In this document: in pieces, positions 43,121-55,356 of the stretch | Numbering within the stretch: position 1 is the stretch's first letter | Layout of the letters: every line of letters starts with the position of its first letter | DNA from: Forficula auricularia | Taxonomy: Eukaryota; Arthropoda; Insecta; Dermaptera; Forficulidae | DNA length: 64,000 bases | Direction: 5' to 3' | Assembly (NCBI GenBank): GCA_024734495.1 | Contig: JALMQS010000881.1 | Coordinates: forward strand, 124,001-188,000 | The notes under the pieces: generated by a model | What the model was told of the DNA's origin: nothing | The model's input: only the letters and a program-made list of their open reading frames with translations | Database searches by the model: none | Translations under genes and position numbers: made by a program

Positions 43121-43645
43121 AATTTATTTGAACGTTATTTTCAATCTTCCCTCATTCTTGAAGATTTAAGAGGTTCAAAAAAATGAAGCTAGTAACCACC
43201 CCGATCTTGTTATCTTACTACAAGCTTTCTTGGCTTTAAAACTTTAGTACTAAATATAATAATTAAATACCTCTGAATTAATTTTCAAATTTTTTCTTTA
43301 TTTAATAATTTAATTGAAAAAAAGGTTCGAATAAATGATTTTATTTACGTTTTGGACTGCCTATCTGATAATGAATAAAACAAATTCCGAATAAAATAAT
43401 TTATTTGAAGGTTATTTTCAATCTTCTCTCATTCTTGAAGATTTAAGAGGTTTAAAAAATGAAGCTAGTAACCACCCCGATCTTGTTATCTTACTACAAG
43501 CTTTCTTGACGTTAAAACTTTAGTACTATATGTAATAATTAAATACCTCTGAATTAATTTATCAAATTTTTTCTTTATTTTCTAATTTAATTGAAAAAGA
43601 GGTTCGAATAAATGAGTTTATTTACGTTTTGAACTGCCTATCCAA

Positions 43646-43815
43646 CAAATTTCCATTGATTTCTACCAGCCGTTCAAAAGAAAATTACTTAAAATATATT
43701 TCCTTTTAATTTTATCCTTCATTAATTAATTACAATGGCCATAGTAAAGAAAATTTTGGGTTCAAGTCCTATGAAAATAAATAAATAAAATCTATTTAAT
43801 TTTTTTCTGAATAGT
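43646..43815. other. Short non-coding stretch
   Basis: Nothing recognised. Confidence 0.3.
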
Positions 43816-43823
43816 GTATAGTA

Positions 43824-44063
43824 CAGAGGTGGAAACCTGTGGCCTTTTTGAATTTCTTATGTGGCCTCGAAATGAATTTGAAATAAAGAAAAACTGAATT
43901 TAAAATAAAAAAAAAAAAATTGAATTTAAAATAAAAAAAAATTGAATTTGAACAGCAATAACTTTACAAAAGTTACATTTATCGGTAATGAAACTTATGT
44001 GGCCTCCTTTGTTACTGCTATTTTAAATGTTGCCTCTCAGGGTAAAAAGGTTCCCCACCTCTG
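43824..44063. mobile_element. hAT-type MITE, 240 bp
   Basis: Ends CAGAGGTGG..AACC and inverted CAGAGGTGGGGAACC. Flanks GTATAGTA (43816-43823) and ATATAGTA (44064-44071) match at seven of eight, as for an hAT 8-bp duplication. The interior has three AAAATTGAATTT-type short repeats and two GTGGCC boxes. No ORF. Confidence 0.82.
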
Positions 44064-44071
44064 ATATAGTA

Positions 44072-45713
44072 TATAGGTAATGTTGTTTCAGTGAAATTCC
44101 TTTTTTTATCGATTATCCCTTAAATAGCAATCATTTTGACCTTCACATTTTATAGAAAAATTATATGTTTCCATCTTTATAAATAATTTTCTGGTTAATA
44201 ACTCTGTACGAGGTCTTTTTAAAATTAAAATTTTTATAAAGAAAAATATCTGAAAGAACAAAGCTTTTGCCACATTCTGTACATTTTTGGTTTCCATAAA
44301 AAAAATAATAATAATAATAATAAAAATGACGAGATCCTTGTGATGAGACTTGCCCCCTTTTTCCCAGGCCTGTAACTTGAGAAGGAACTTAATGATGATT
44401 CGTCGTCATATTCGAAGCAAAATTTGAGTTATTTATATTATTTATACACTTCCCGAAATAAGAAGTGGTGAAAAAATTTCACTGGCTCCATCGAGTGCAG
44501 TAAATGTTGATAGTGTTTTAAAACCCCATTAAATGATACATTACTATTAATTTGTAATGTTTATTTTGATATCTACAAGTCACTGACTGATCCAAATTTG
44601 CTAGCACTACGATATCCTCATTTTCGAAAATATTTTTTTAGAAATTCATAATTATTATTAGTAGTCCTAATTAATATTATTTTAATTGCTATAAAATAAT
44701 TAGCTTAGATGGCAAAAGAAAAAACCCGAAATCTAGTTATAAGAGCCCCACTCGCATTTAGCTGCTTTTTCATTTATTCGTGAACTAAATTTTAGCTTAG
44801 GACTCAAAAGTTTTTTATGGTAAATAGTTATAACAATTTTAATAATACCACATTCATAGATTTTAATATGTGTTGAATTGGTAGCGAAGATTGTTTACCT
44901 ATAAACTTTTATTTTAAGTCCATTTATTCTTTTCTTGTTTTACCTAGGCAGAATAAGTTTCGTGAACCAGTGATTACTTTCCTAGTAGTTCTTATATTTG
45001 GGTCAATCCGATGTAAATATCGACTCCACTTTCCTTTGAGTAAGCTTAGCGAATCCTAAAGGGAGATTCTGGTAGATATGTTTGCCTACCCTTCAGGCGC
45101 ATTTCCCTTTAAACATTCAAACTAGCTGCAATTCGTCAACAAATATAGTTTTGACTAAATTAGAGCTTGTGAAACCCCTTTGTCTTAGCATCTTCATCTA
45201 ATATAAATATTTCACATGGATATTTAACAAAATGTTAAGAACATTTCAATTTAGTACTTACGGACGATAGACTGGTAAATTCAATTGACACTAAAATTCC
45301 TTTCAATATCCATGAGAAATAATTATATTAACAAGGTAAGGTCTTTAAAAGTATATAATAAATAAATATGAAAAATTTTATTAAACACAGGATATAATAG
45401 GTAATATTTATTTATTTCTTGATCTTACTCTTCTCTTCTATAGGTACTATAAATCCATTAACTTTCTTTGATTTGTAATTATAAGAAACTAGATGCTATT
45501 ATGTATTTTATTTGGCTATTTATGCTTAAAAGTGTCTGAAACGCCAGGAAAACATTTATGTGGATAATATTTTTTGTGTCTGTACGTGCGATAACTCGAG
45601 AACAAAAGATTACAGAGCTCGATTTGGTGCTAAAAAAAATGTATAATTTTAATTGCAATAACAGGTCCAATTTTTATGTACTATATTGGTCAACAAACAT
45701 TAGTTGATTAGTT
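44072..45713. other. Non-coding AT-rich DNA
   Basis: An AAT microsatellite is near 44305. Short minus-strand frames (60-63 codons) are not recognised. Confidence 0.4.
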
Positions 45714-45721
45714 CTTTATTC

Positions 45722-46109
45722 CAGTGGTTCTTAACCTATGGGTCGCGACCCGAAATTGGGTCTCAAAGCATATTCTTTGCGTCGCGCAGAGTCGTTAATC
45801 AAATATTTTACTTATTATTATAAGTTGAAAAATATATTTTGATTTATTCAATACTATAAAAAATGAAAATATGAAAAACACACTCTTTTTCATTAAATTT
45901 TCCTTAGATTGAAAGTACCTTTGATTATCTTAATTGTTACAAAATATGGTAATATCATATGTGAGTTAAAAAAAGTCATTGAACATTGAAGAAAATTTCT
46001 CTAGTATCGTCTATAAAAAGGTAATTAAATTTTTTTGGGCGGGGGGGGGTCGCGACATGAACATATTTCTCAAATTTGGGTCACAGCTTAAAAAGGTTAA
46101 GAACCACTG
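45722..46109. mobile_element. hAT-type MITE, 388 bp, exact 8-bp target duplication
   Basis: Ends CAGTGGTTCTTAACC at both sides (inverted), next to GGGTCGCGACCC at the left and a GGTCGCGAC box at the right. CTTTATTC flanks it exactly (45714-45721 and 46110-46117). This is the classic end and duplication type of hAT non-autonomous elements. A G-run lies near 46037. No transposase. Confidence 0.92.
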
Positions 46110-46117
46110 CTTTATTC

Positions 46118-48082
46118 TGTTACTATTTTAGTTTTCCTCAATGTCTTAACTAATTGGACTAACCCATTATTCTATTTAGATAAAAAATGTCTAGCTTCTG
46201 AGCCTCTAAGAAGGTCTAGCTGAAATAATGTACCTATATAATTGAAATTCTTTAATGTTTCTTTCGTAGGTATTTATTATTTATGCTTAAGGATATTTGC
46301 CAGCAACCAAGCCTGAATATAAATCCTTGAAGTTAATCATTCCTGAGCAGTTATACTTAGAATCTATACAGGTTGTCTATTTTACAGTTAAATCAGTATA
46401 TTTTATAAAATATTATTATTTATTTTATAAAACCTACCCTAATTAAAATTTCTACCCCCTTGTCTTTATTAGCATACCCTGAACGATGATATTTCTTCTC
46501 TAATGATCTGAAAGGTTTTATGACTAAAAATATATTATTATACTATTGAATTTTCTTATATCTCAGATCAATATTATAATGCTTATTTACCGACGAAATT
46601 ATAATAATTTTACTTCATTTTATAATTAAAATTCAAATGACTTATTACTTTTTCAAAAGGAAGTTAAAACTAGTTGGGACGTCACCATTTTTTGCGTAGG
46701 CCCAAAGGATGCTTCTAACAGAGCTTGAATTAAATAGTCCACAATATAAAAAATTTTCTTTCCTTAAAATACCTCGAATACAATCATAACTTAAAGTTTT
46801 TTCGGCAATAATACAATGGGATGTTTCAATTTTCGTGAATTTATTTTAATTTTATTAAAATTTTATATTTTATGTTCTATATATTAAATTAAAATTTTTT
46901 TAAACTATAGAATTATTAATTAATAAAAGGAAAAAAATATTAAAATTTACTATCCTTTCATAAAATAACTTTTGACTTTTTGTATAATGTTTATGGTTAT
47001 TATGAATCATTAATGTATTCATTAATTAAGAGTGATTATATGATTACTGGAATGGCGAGGAGGAAAAAATCAGTTTAAAATTACTCCGAAGAGTGAATTA
47101 AATTATTACTAGGGAATTGAATTAAATGTTTTAAATCTTGACTCTTTCTTAAAAATTAATTAATTCCATGACTATGATATAAGTAAATTTATCTAGCCAT
47201 AAACTCCTTATTTGGGATTCGCTAAAAGTTTCAAAATAAAGTAATACAAAGAACTAGTTTTAGAAACTAAAAACTGATTAGTTATTATGTGATAAGATAT
47301 ATGAATCAGAGAGATGACTTTTGCTTCTCAGAAAATTTATCGTCAATAATTCGAAACGCATGCTAGTGTTAAGCAAGGCGTAACAAATGAAGAAATTATT
47401 CAATACTTCTCAACTCTCTTGAGAGTGATTTGTTCATATTGTTTTATTTTTATTAGTTAATTAAAAAGTTTAAAGATTAGAACTGGAACAAATTGTAATT
47501 TGAAGACAGAGAATTACACACTTATATTTATTAATAAAAATCAAAACCCTCTAGAAATCGAAGTCACATGGCTTTCTCTTGAAAAACAATTTACAATGAA
47601 AAAATATATAAACCTATTTCGAAGTTCTGGTAACTACAATTATTTCCTCAGGGTAAACTTAATTTATTTTTAATATAAAAAACTATATTAATCGAATAAA
47701 TTATTATTTTTTTTATTCTACACTCCAGTATTTCGTTTTTAAGAGGCTGAAAATATTATGCAAATAAAAAATCACTAGTTTTTTAAGCCTCTTAGTAGGT
47801 TCTAACATTTAAGATTTTATGTACCTAATACAAATAAACATATTTTTGGGAGCAATCATATGTGAAAATTAAAAACAGAAAATTTAAGATTCCACAAATC
47901 GAATTATATTTATTTACCATCTACATATCGAAATAATTTTTCCTGTTTTCCTCTCTAATTCGAAAAACTCTATAAATTGATATTTTTAAATTCGAAGAAA
48001 AACACTTTTCCTTGAGTTTTGAACTATCAAGGTTTGTTTATACGAGGATTTACGGGCCGCACCTTCTCCTTCCGCATCAATG
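46118..48082. other. Non-coding AT-rich DNA
   Basis: No gene found. A weak hammerhead-like sequence lies at 47611-47655 (minus). Confidence 0.4.
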
Positions 48083-49147
48083 TCCTAAAAAATTTATATT
48101 AAATATGATCAAAATTTGTTAAGCCATTTTCAAAATATTTAGAGAAAACTAAAAAAATTCTAGAATAAAGTACTGTTTTTCTGCCGATATGTACCAAAAT
48201 CTAATCAGCTATTCATTTTGTTAAACTAATAGTATGTTTTCAATTTCATGGTGTGGAAAAAGTCGTCACCAAAAAAAGGTATACGTACAATGTATACGTA
48301 TCCTTTCAAGAAGCGAATATGAGAAACACTTTATCATGCAAATTGTTTCAGAAAAAAATACCCCGACATCGACAGTAGGAATTCAATATTGTCAGTAGAT
48401 TTGTTAAACTTCATATTTGGTTAAATAAAATTTATTTTGAGACAATAATCATATTTCTGTGAATTAACTTTGTGAATGCTAAATCCCTTCTTGATATATA
48501 TTTTATATATATATATAACAATAACCATTTTTTATTTTTATTATACATATATTACTCAAATAAATGTTTCTCGATGTGCGCCTAGGAGGTAGGCATAATA
48601 TTGAATTCACTTGATTTTTTTCTTTTGCTCTATATATATATATGTATATGGTTGAATGACGAAGGTAGGGGCGGAATTTCAGTTGATAATGTTTATTAAT
48701 TTCATGGCCATCGATGTTTTTATTCTTTGTTTCAATTTAACGACGTATACCAAAGTATAGTAACCAAATAGGGAGAAATTCTAAAAATTTCAAATTTTCA
48801 AATGAGATGCGCCACCTCTTCGCGCTGACCGATCGATTTCAAATTTTGTACACATTATTTTCTTACCTAACATCCTAATTTGAGCTTCTGTCCCGAAAAC
48901 TTTTTCGGGAAAAAAATTTCCCCGGGTATAGCTAAATGAAAAAACGCAGTTCTTAGCCTCTGGACGAGACCCCATGTAATTTTTGAAAAAACCTTCAGGG
49001 GGTAAAATTCAACCTGAATAAATACTACAATTTTTTACTTTGGTTGAGACCATCAGTTCCGTAGCCATTACCTGAGGACCCTTTGAAGTCGTACTTGCCG
49101 CGAGAACGATTAGAGTACTTTATCTGCTTCGCAAAGATAAAGTAAAA
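48083..49147 (-). repeat. Dispersed repeat R, copy 1 (partner 54686-55276)
   Basis: Minus strand: starts ACTTTATC with a GCGAAGC box, then CGACTTCAAAGGGTCCTCAG. Near its far end are TTTCCACACC and a stretch similar to 54960-55140. The middle 0.8 kb is not shared and holds a 61-codon minus-strand frame not recognised as a protein. Probably a Helitron-like or other non-autonomous element. Confidence 0.55.
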
Positions 49148-49261
49148 ATTATTGAATTAAAAAATCTATTTAGATTTTACTGATCTCAAATCATATATAC
49201 CAATTATAATTTTATTTGCTATATGAATAGCCTTATTGTTTAACGGTAGGAGCGTTTGACA

Positions 49262-49543
49262 ATGGAATACATGGTCCCTAGTATTTTTTTATTGAAAAGA
49301 ACTTTTTCTCTGTTCATCTTGAGCTTGGTGTGTGTGTTATCTTTAGGTATAAGGGCTCTAGGACCAGTTAATTCGTTAATCATCCTGGTATCCCATCAGG
49401 GTAATGTGAAACCTCGTCCTTTGTGCGTCTCAACTTCAGAATTAGGTTACATTTTCGCCACCGCCAGTAAAACAATACGAGATAAGTTGAAAAAGATAAT
49501 CTGTGAATCTAGGACATGGAAAAACAAACAAACTATTAAGTAA
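49262..49543 (+). CDS. Hypothetical ORF with signal-like N-terminus (93 aa)
   Basis: The open frame from ATG 49262 encodes a hydrophobic N-terminal segment (FSLFILSLVCVLSLGI) that could be a signal peptide or membrane helix, then a mixed chain ending in a basic K-rich tail. No family recognised; no splice signals or neighbours support it. It may be chance in a repeat-rich stretch. Confidence 0.2.
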   Translation: MEYMVPSIFLLKRTFSLFILSLVCVLSLGIRALGPVNSLIILVSHQGNVKPRPLCVSTSELGYIFATASKTIRDKLKKIICESRTWKNKQTIK

Positions 49544-50600
49544 TTGAAGGTACAAATCGTCTTATTGGATTTAGAATATTCCAAAAGTGTAGGATTTCTA
49601 TGAAGTTATCGTACTATTTACTAATAGTAAGTAGTAACAAAATGGAGAATACTCATAAAGAATAGTCATGAAAGAATAATATATAAAATTCATTAAAGCT
49701 GAAACAAGATAGAGATTTCTTTAATTTAAAAATTCTAGAATATGATAAGGAATACATTGATTGTAATTTGTATTTAATTTGACTTCGAAGGGGATTGATT
49801 AATGAATTTAATGATTTAGCATATATAGTATATTTAAGTGATTAAGTTATCATCTTTTTGATGAGTGTTTCCAATTATAAAAAAATTCTGAAATACTTAT
49901 CAAGTAATTTTTGTATAACCTTATGCAATTTTAAAACATTTTGCGGTTATACTAATCAAATAATTTTCTTTTTTTTAGGTACTTAGGAGTGGTTCAACCG
50001 AAAAATTAGGACTTTGCCAACAACTGCATTAAATGAAAAATTTCAAGTCCAAATTCCAAGGTAAGAATTTTTATAAAAATAAAGCCTTCAAAAAAATTAA
50101 TTTAAATGGCTCATGCCGAGTTCCTCTACATATTATAAATAAATAAATACCTACTTTTAATTATATAAAAAAATAAAACATTCATTCTCTCGGGTATTGG
50201 CCAAAATTTTAATACGACATAAGAAGAAATAAATTACAAAATAAAAATATTTATTTATTATTTCGACATTTGTAATTTATTAAACTATTTATTAATCATT
50301 TTGACTATTGTAATTTATCAAAAAAAAAATTGTTCTTTTATCATAATAAAATATTTAGCAATACCCAGCTAATGAATATTTTATTTATCATTTAATTAAA
50401 ACCTATAATAATAATTGGCTAATCCTCGTTTTGAAATCAAATAAATACATTTATGAGAAAATTAGTTTTTAGCGAATAACCATCACGTACTTAATTGTAA
50501 CTTTTAATTTTTATTTATTATAAAAACTAACATAATACACAAGGTTTCACTCACTACATCTGAGACCGTTATCAATAGAGGTGAGCAGCTCAAGAGCACA
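49544..50600. other. Non-coding AT-rich DNA
   Basis: Nothing recognised. Confidence 0.4.
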
Positions 50601-50700
50601 GCTGACAATAAAAATGTTTTTATTGCCGATAGTAGCAGAGTTTGATTTTATAATAAAATCAATGACGGTGTCCTCTGCTTGATCTGGCATGTTATAAATA
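50601..50700 (-). repeat. Foldback family terminal motif, copy 10 (no arms)
   Basis: On the plus strand GCCGATAGTAGCAGAG, a perfect 10-bp inner hairpin TTGATTTTAT/ATAAAATCAA, GGTGTCC and CTCTGCTTGAT. It has the best base-paired form of the terminal motif and no inverted arm, so it is probably a strongly 5'-truncated copy. Confidence 0.65.
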
Positions 50701-50778
50701 ATTTTTCTTGGGCAGGATGCCTCATAGGCTCGATTCCTGAAGTGAGCCCTTCTGATATGTAAACAGTAATCATAATTA

Positions 50779-51376
50779 CACTGATCAACAAAAAATTTTC
50801 CTCTTAAATCTAACAATGGATTCCAATAGCGTTTTATACTCTGATTATCATACAATTTCCCGATTTTTTACAACACGTCAGAGCTTTGAGATATTATCGG
50901 TCAAAATGACGGACCTATTTTCGAGTCCCATTAAATATTAAACAGCAATATTTGAAATAAAAATATTTTTTTGACGTAATACAAGCTTCCTCTTTGATTT
51001 TCAAATTACCACTTGTTTGCAGCTCAATTAGAACTCGAGTTATCACTAAAAAACTGATTATAAACGATAAAAAACATAGGTAAAATCATATGGTCTTAGT
51101 TTTTAGTTATAACTCGAGTTCTAATCGAGCTACAAACAAGTGGTAATTTGAAAATCAAAGAGGAAGCTGTTTTCTATTACAAAATATTTTGATTTCAAAT
51201 ATTGCTGTTTAATGGGACTCGAAAATAGGTCAAGTAATTTTGACCGATAATATCTCAAAACTCTGACCTGTTGTAAAAAATCGGGAAATTGCATAATAAT
51301 CAGCGTAGAAAACTCTACTTGAATCCATTGTTAGGTTTACGGGGAGAAATTTTTGTTTAATTTTTGTCGATCAGTG
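50779..51376. repeat. Long foldback element, arms about 250-270 bp
   Basis: Ends CACTGATCAACAAAAAATTT and inverted CACTGATCGACAAAAATTA. Arms (50779-51030, 51105-51376) are highly similar around an AT-rich centre. No transposase. Target duplication not clear. The 102-codon minus-strand frame crossing its left end is composition-derived. Confidence 0.75.
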
Positions 51377-52777
51377 TTCTATTTCATTTCAAGTCAAGAA
51401 GGAGACATCTTCATTGATTTATTTTTCTTATACTACTGGCAAGATGAAATGTACATAATACCTACTCAGGCTGCTCATGTGCCCATAATAGATTACATTT
51501 ATTTATTAGGGCTTAAGACACAAAAACCTATTTTTTAATTGAAGATTTAAAAAAAAATGAAGTTTTGGTGGCTTAAGCTTTTAAACTTTGCAAAGATTAT
51601 AAAAAATAAATAAAATAAATTTATGTATAATCTATAAAGAGGAAAGACGAGTAAGCCATCAAAAACCCTTTTTTAAAATGTAAACTTTAAATACACGTTT
51701 ATATGTAGGTATACTAAAATATACATATATATGAGAAGTTAACGGATATTTTTACCATTAGTGACATAATGACATTTATAATGTTAAGAATATTTTAATA
51801 AGGCTACATAAATTTGCAAAATGATTAAAAATAATTTTTTTAATAGTTAAAAAGAATACTTTAGTCGTCCTCATACAAATTTACTTTCACATTTGGCCGC
51901 AATGTTTCGACACCAATTTTGTTTGTGTATGTTTGTTTTTTTTTATCCTAGACAAGTTGGCTCCTTCGTATAAATCATTCACTATTCGCTAGTAATTTTA
52001 AAGTCATATTTTTATTCAAGTTTTTTTTTTTGCGGGGTAAGGGGAGATGAGAAATACGATTTCATAGAAAAATAGCTAAAGAGGCCAGCAGGCCAATAGA
52101 ATAAATATTGCGAATTTTAAGAAAGATATTTCTAAATTATGCAAAATAAATAATTTTCAAGTTGCTTAAAATATTTTCTGATTAGATAAATATACCTATA
52201 TTCTAAAAAATACTTGCTTCTCTCCTTCTGTAATTTTTCAGTGAACTGTCGTCAAACTAGACTTCGTAAGCTAGTGAAATAGATATTCTTATCTATTTGT
52301 AAAAACATTTTGAGCTATAATAGATCGTAATTATCCTATTATGGTCATTTTCTTTTTAAATTACAAACGCTAATGGACTGACCATTGATAAAAAAGCTTT
52401 CAACATATTATGCTAGTCATTATTTTATTATATAACTAGACTTATACTAATAAATATTAATACAAATGAAGTAAAGGCCAAAAAAACATTTTAAATAATA
52501 AATTTTAATAAAAAATTAAAAAATTTTGACTATCATATCGAGAAACCAGCTCTAAATTGTTTAATATCATATTCGGCAATTTTTTTTCTCTGATATACTC
52601 AGAAGTGATATTCTATAACCGATGCAATTTTAATGATGGGTTGAAATTAGATTATTATCCCCTTTAGGCCTCTTTTATTCCAATCTAAATGCAAGAGCAA
52701 GACATGGACTGAGACGATTGCAAAAAGTCAACATATACTCATTTCTATACGTTATCGCCATCAGCGTCATATGTTGC
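51377..52777. other. Non-coding AT-rich DNA
   Basis: Nothing recognised beyond short T-runs. Confidence 0.4.
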
Positions 52778-52784
52778 TTAAATT

Positions 52785-53148
52785 AGGGTTGCCACTCAAA
52801 CACAATATACAAATTCCAGGCTATTCCCGGTTTTCACAGTCAGAAAACGTCGATTTTTTGCTTGATTATTCAAACCACCACGTGGAATGTAAAAAATTGT
52901 ATAAATTCAAATTGTCAACTCTCGCAAATACGGTAAAATAAGTGGGTGAAGTAAAATAAAATTTAATATTTTTTTTGTAGGGGGCCAATTTATCGGCAGA
53001 CATTTGGAAAGGGGGCATAAAATACATTCATAAAATACATTTGAGTTAATGAAGCACTTCCTCCATTTTCGAGGTTATAAATCGAAATTCGCGGTTTTTC
53101 CTCGTTTGATGGAATTCCCGGCTTAATCCCGATTGGGTGGCCATCCTG
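52785..53148. mobile_element. hAT-like MITE, 364 bp
   Basis: Starts AGGGTTGCCACTCAA and ends (inverted) CAGGATGGCCACCC, flanked by TTAAATT (52778-52784, 53149-53155). The interior has TTCCAGGC/TTCCCGG lines typical of hAT MITEs with this end. The flanking repeat counts 7 instead of 8, perhaps because the first C is lost. No ORF. Confidence 0.7.
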
Positions 53149-53352
53149 TTAAATTCAAATATATGTGATCGGGAGCTTTTAAAAATTCCATTAATAAGCA
53201 ATACATACGTTTATCAGAGCTTTAGAAGAATCTTTTCAACTGATGCAAAAAAGTACTCACCTGAAACAAAAGACAAACATTATCGTTAATTATAATAATT
53301 ATTATTAAGTATTAATATTAATATCCTAATTAGTAAATAATTTTACTAATTT

Positions 53353-53537
53353 TCGGCGAAATGAATGATGGTGTCCTCTGCTTGATAAAAATAAACATAC
53401 ACTTTTATATAAATGAATATTATTAGAATATATAATTTCTGCTATTCATGTATGTTTATTTCCATCAATCAGAGGATACTCTCATTGACTTCCTCTTAAA
53501 ACCAACTTGCTACTCTGGGCTAGAAAATCTTTTCAAA
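53353..53537 (+). repeat. Foldback family copy 11
   Basis: Left arm GGTGTCCTCTGCTTGAT and AATAAACATAC; right arm the inverted text with ATCAGAGGATAC, GACTTCCTC, CTTGCTACTCTGGGC and AAAATCTTTTCAA. AT-rich loop without hammerhead. The 69-codon plus-strand frame over it is incidental. Confidence 0.6.
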
Positions 53538-54127
53538 TCAAATTTTGTAATGTCGTACACGTTGAATGTTTGTAATTTCACAAGTTCAGAAAAAACTTTA
53601 AAGACATATATATATATACAATTCCGCTTTAATGTGTATGCGCAATATTTTAATTAATAACTTGTTGAGAAAATTATATATGCCGAAGTATGAATATTTT
53701 TTTCGGTTAGTCTATATTTAAAAAAAATCACTAATTTTTGCTAATTTCTCTTGTATACCTTATGATTCAGAAGTTTCTTTTTCTTTAGAAATGAATAAAT
53801 TACCTGTTTCTTACATGACTCCCTGTTAGAACAAACATTATTAAATTAAAAACCTAGATTTCCATTACTACTAAGAGAATCATCCATTTCTATTTGTTGA
53901 GTAATATAAATAAAAAATGTATTTACAAATAAAATCAATCAATAGGATTGAAGAGTTCCGAATGAAAGAATAAAGAAAAATATCTCCAAAGCTGATGTTT
54001 CGATTTATAATTCAAATATTACACAGGACCTGAGTATATAAAATAAAATACAAAAGATAGACAATCTGTCATAGCAAATTACATACATTTACTGCGATTG
54101 TTACAACATGAGATGTTTATGCTCATT
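53538..54127. other. Non-coding AT-rich DNA
   Basis: A weak hammerhead-like sequence at about 53995-54040 (minus), rejected. Nothing else was found. Confidence 0.35.
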
Positions 54128-55356
54128 AGGGTGGTCCATATTTTGGTTATTTTAAAATTTTTACACTGACAGATGCTCATATGGTTCGAAATAAAAAAAA
54201 TAAAAAACATATCCCCCAAGTTTCAAGTCTCTATCTCAATTTTAACTTGTGCCGCACTGCGATGCAAGTTTCCCATCTAAATAACATGGGTTTTTTGGCA
54301 TTGAACAATCAATTTTTTATTCCGGCCAAAGTAATCCTTCAAAAAATTTGAAACTTTCTAGACTTTATCTTTATAATAGTAGATATATCTCAGAATTTTT
54401 ACAGATTTTTAGCTATTATTATTTTGGAGTCTATAACTTAATAAGATATAGCAGTATTTTATCTTGCTGTAACTCCAAAATTATAATAGCTAAAAATTTT
54501 GAAGGATAGCTACTATTATAAGTATAAAGTCTAAAGAGTTTCAACTTTTTGAACGATTACTTTGGCCGTAATAAATAATTGATCGTTCAATGCCAAAAAC
54601 CCCATGTTATTTAGATGGGAAACTTGCATCGCAGTGCTGCACAAGTTAAAATTGAGCTAAATACTTGAAACTTGGGTAATTTTTTACTTTATCCAATGCG
54701 AAGCATGGGCGAAAGTATTGGAATCGCTCTCGCGGCAAGCGCGACTTCAAAGGGTCCTCAGGTAAAGACTACGGAACCCATAGACTCAATTAAGGTCACA
54801 AATTGAAGTATTCAATGAGATTGAATTTTAGCACGTGACGGTTTTGCCAAAAATTATCTGGAATCTCGTCGAGAGGCCAAAAAGTGCCATTTATTTTGGA
54901 AGTGCGTGGGGATGGATGGATGGATGGATGTGTGTTATCGTTTTTTTGTCCACGATTTTTTCCACACCATTGCGCCGATTGAAATGAAATTGAAAACCTA
55001 CCATTAGTTTAACAAAATGAAGCGCTGATTAGTTTTTGGTACATATCGGTCCACAAACATTAGTACTTTATTTCAGTACTTTTTTAGTTTTTTCTAAATA
55101 TCTTGAAAATGATTTAACCAGTTTTGATGAAATTTAATATCCTAATTAAGTACTTTGGGGACCACAAAAAAGGTTAAATAAAGTTTTTAGTAAAATTATA
55201 TTTTAAAGTACTTTACTCAAGAACATATTAATATTTCAAATGAATTTGGATAAAGTTTAGCAACGATCCGTTGCAGTTTATTTTTTTATTTATTTCGAAC
55301 CATATGAGCCTCTGTCAGGGTAAAAATTCAAAAATACTCAAAATAAGGACCACCCT
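54128..55356. mobile_element. Foldback transposon-like element with a nested insertion
   Basis: Ends AGGGTGGTCC and GGACCACCCT, with TTA/TAA at the borders. Arms of about 330 bp match (ATATGGTTCGAAATAAA, ATCGATCCATT-like and GGGAAACTTGCATCGCAG lines). The right arm is interrupted by repeat R at 54686-55276. The superfamily is not identified. Confidence 0.7.
54686..55276 (+). mobile_element. Dispersed repeat R, copy 2 (nested)
   Basis: Begins ACTTTATCCAATGCGAAGC, ends near a GCAACG-ATC-CGTTGC hairpin. It splits the right arm of the foldback element: arm sequence stops at GGGTAATTTTT and resumes at TTTATTTCGAACC. It includes a GGATGGATG run near 54915. The hairpin near the 3' end suggests a Helitron-like mode. 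Confidence 0.6.

Larger units (their letters stand above)
42843..43645 (+). repeat. Tandem duplication, one unit interrupted by a foldback element
   Basis: Unit A (42843-42884 plus 43133-43366) and unit B (43367-43645) are direct copies of about 280 bp, over 90% identical. Unit A is split by the foldback element at 42885-43120; unit B reads straight through the insertion point and is the empty site. Confidence 0.85.

Noticed and set aside
43750..43780. GGTTCAAGTCC, a tRNA B-box match
   Set aside because: No acceptor, D or anticodon stems around it.
47611..47655. CTGAGGA...GAAATA on the minus strand
   Set aside because: Stem II needs an 8-base bulge and stem I is only 2 bp; too weak to list as a ribozyme.
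53995..54040. CTGTGTA...GAAACATC on the minus strand
   Set aside because: Core bases differ at several positions.
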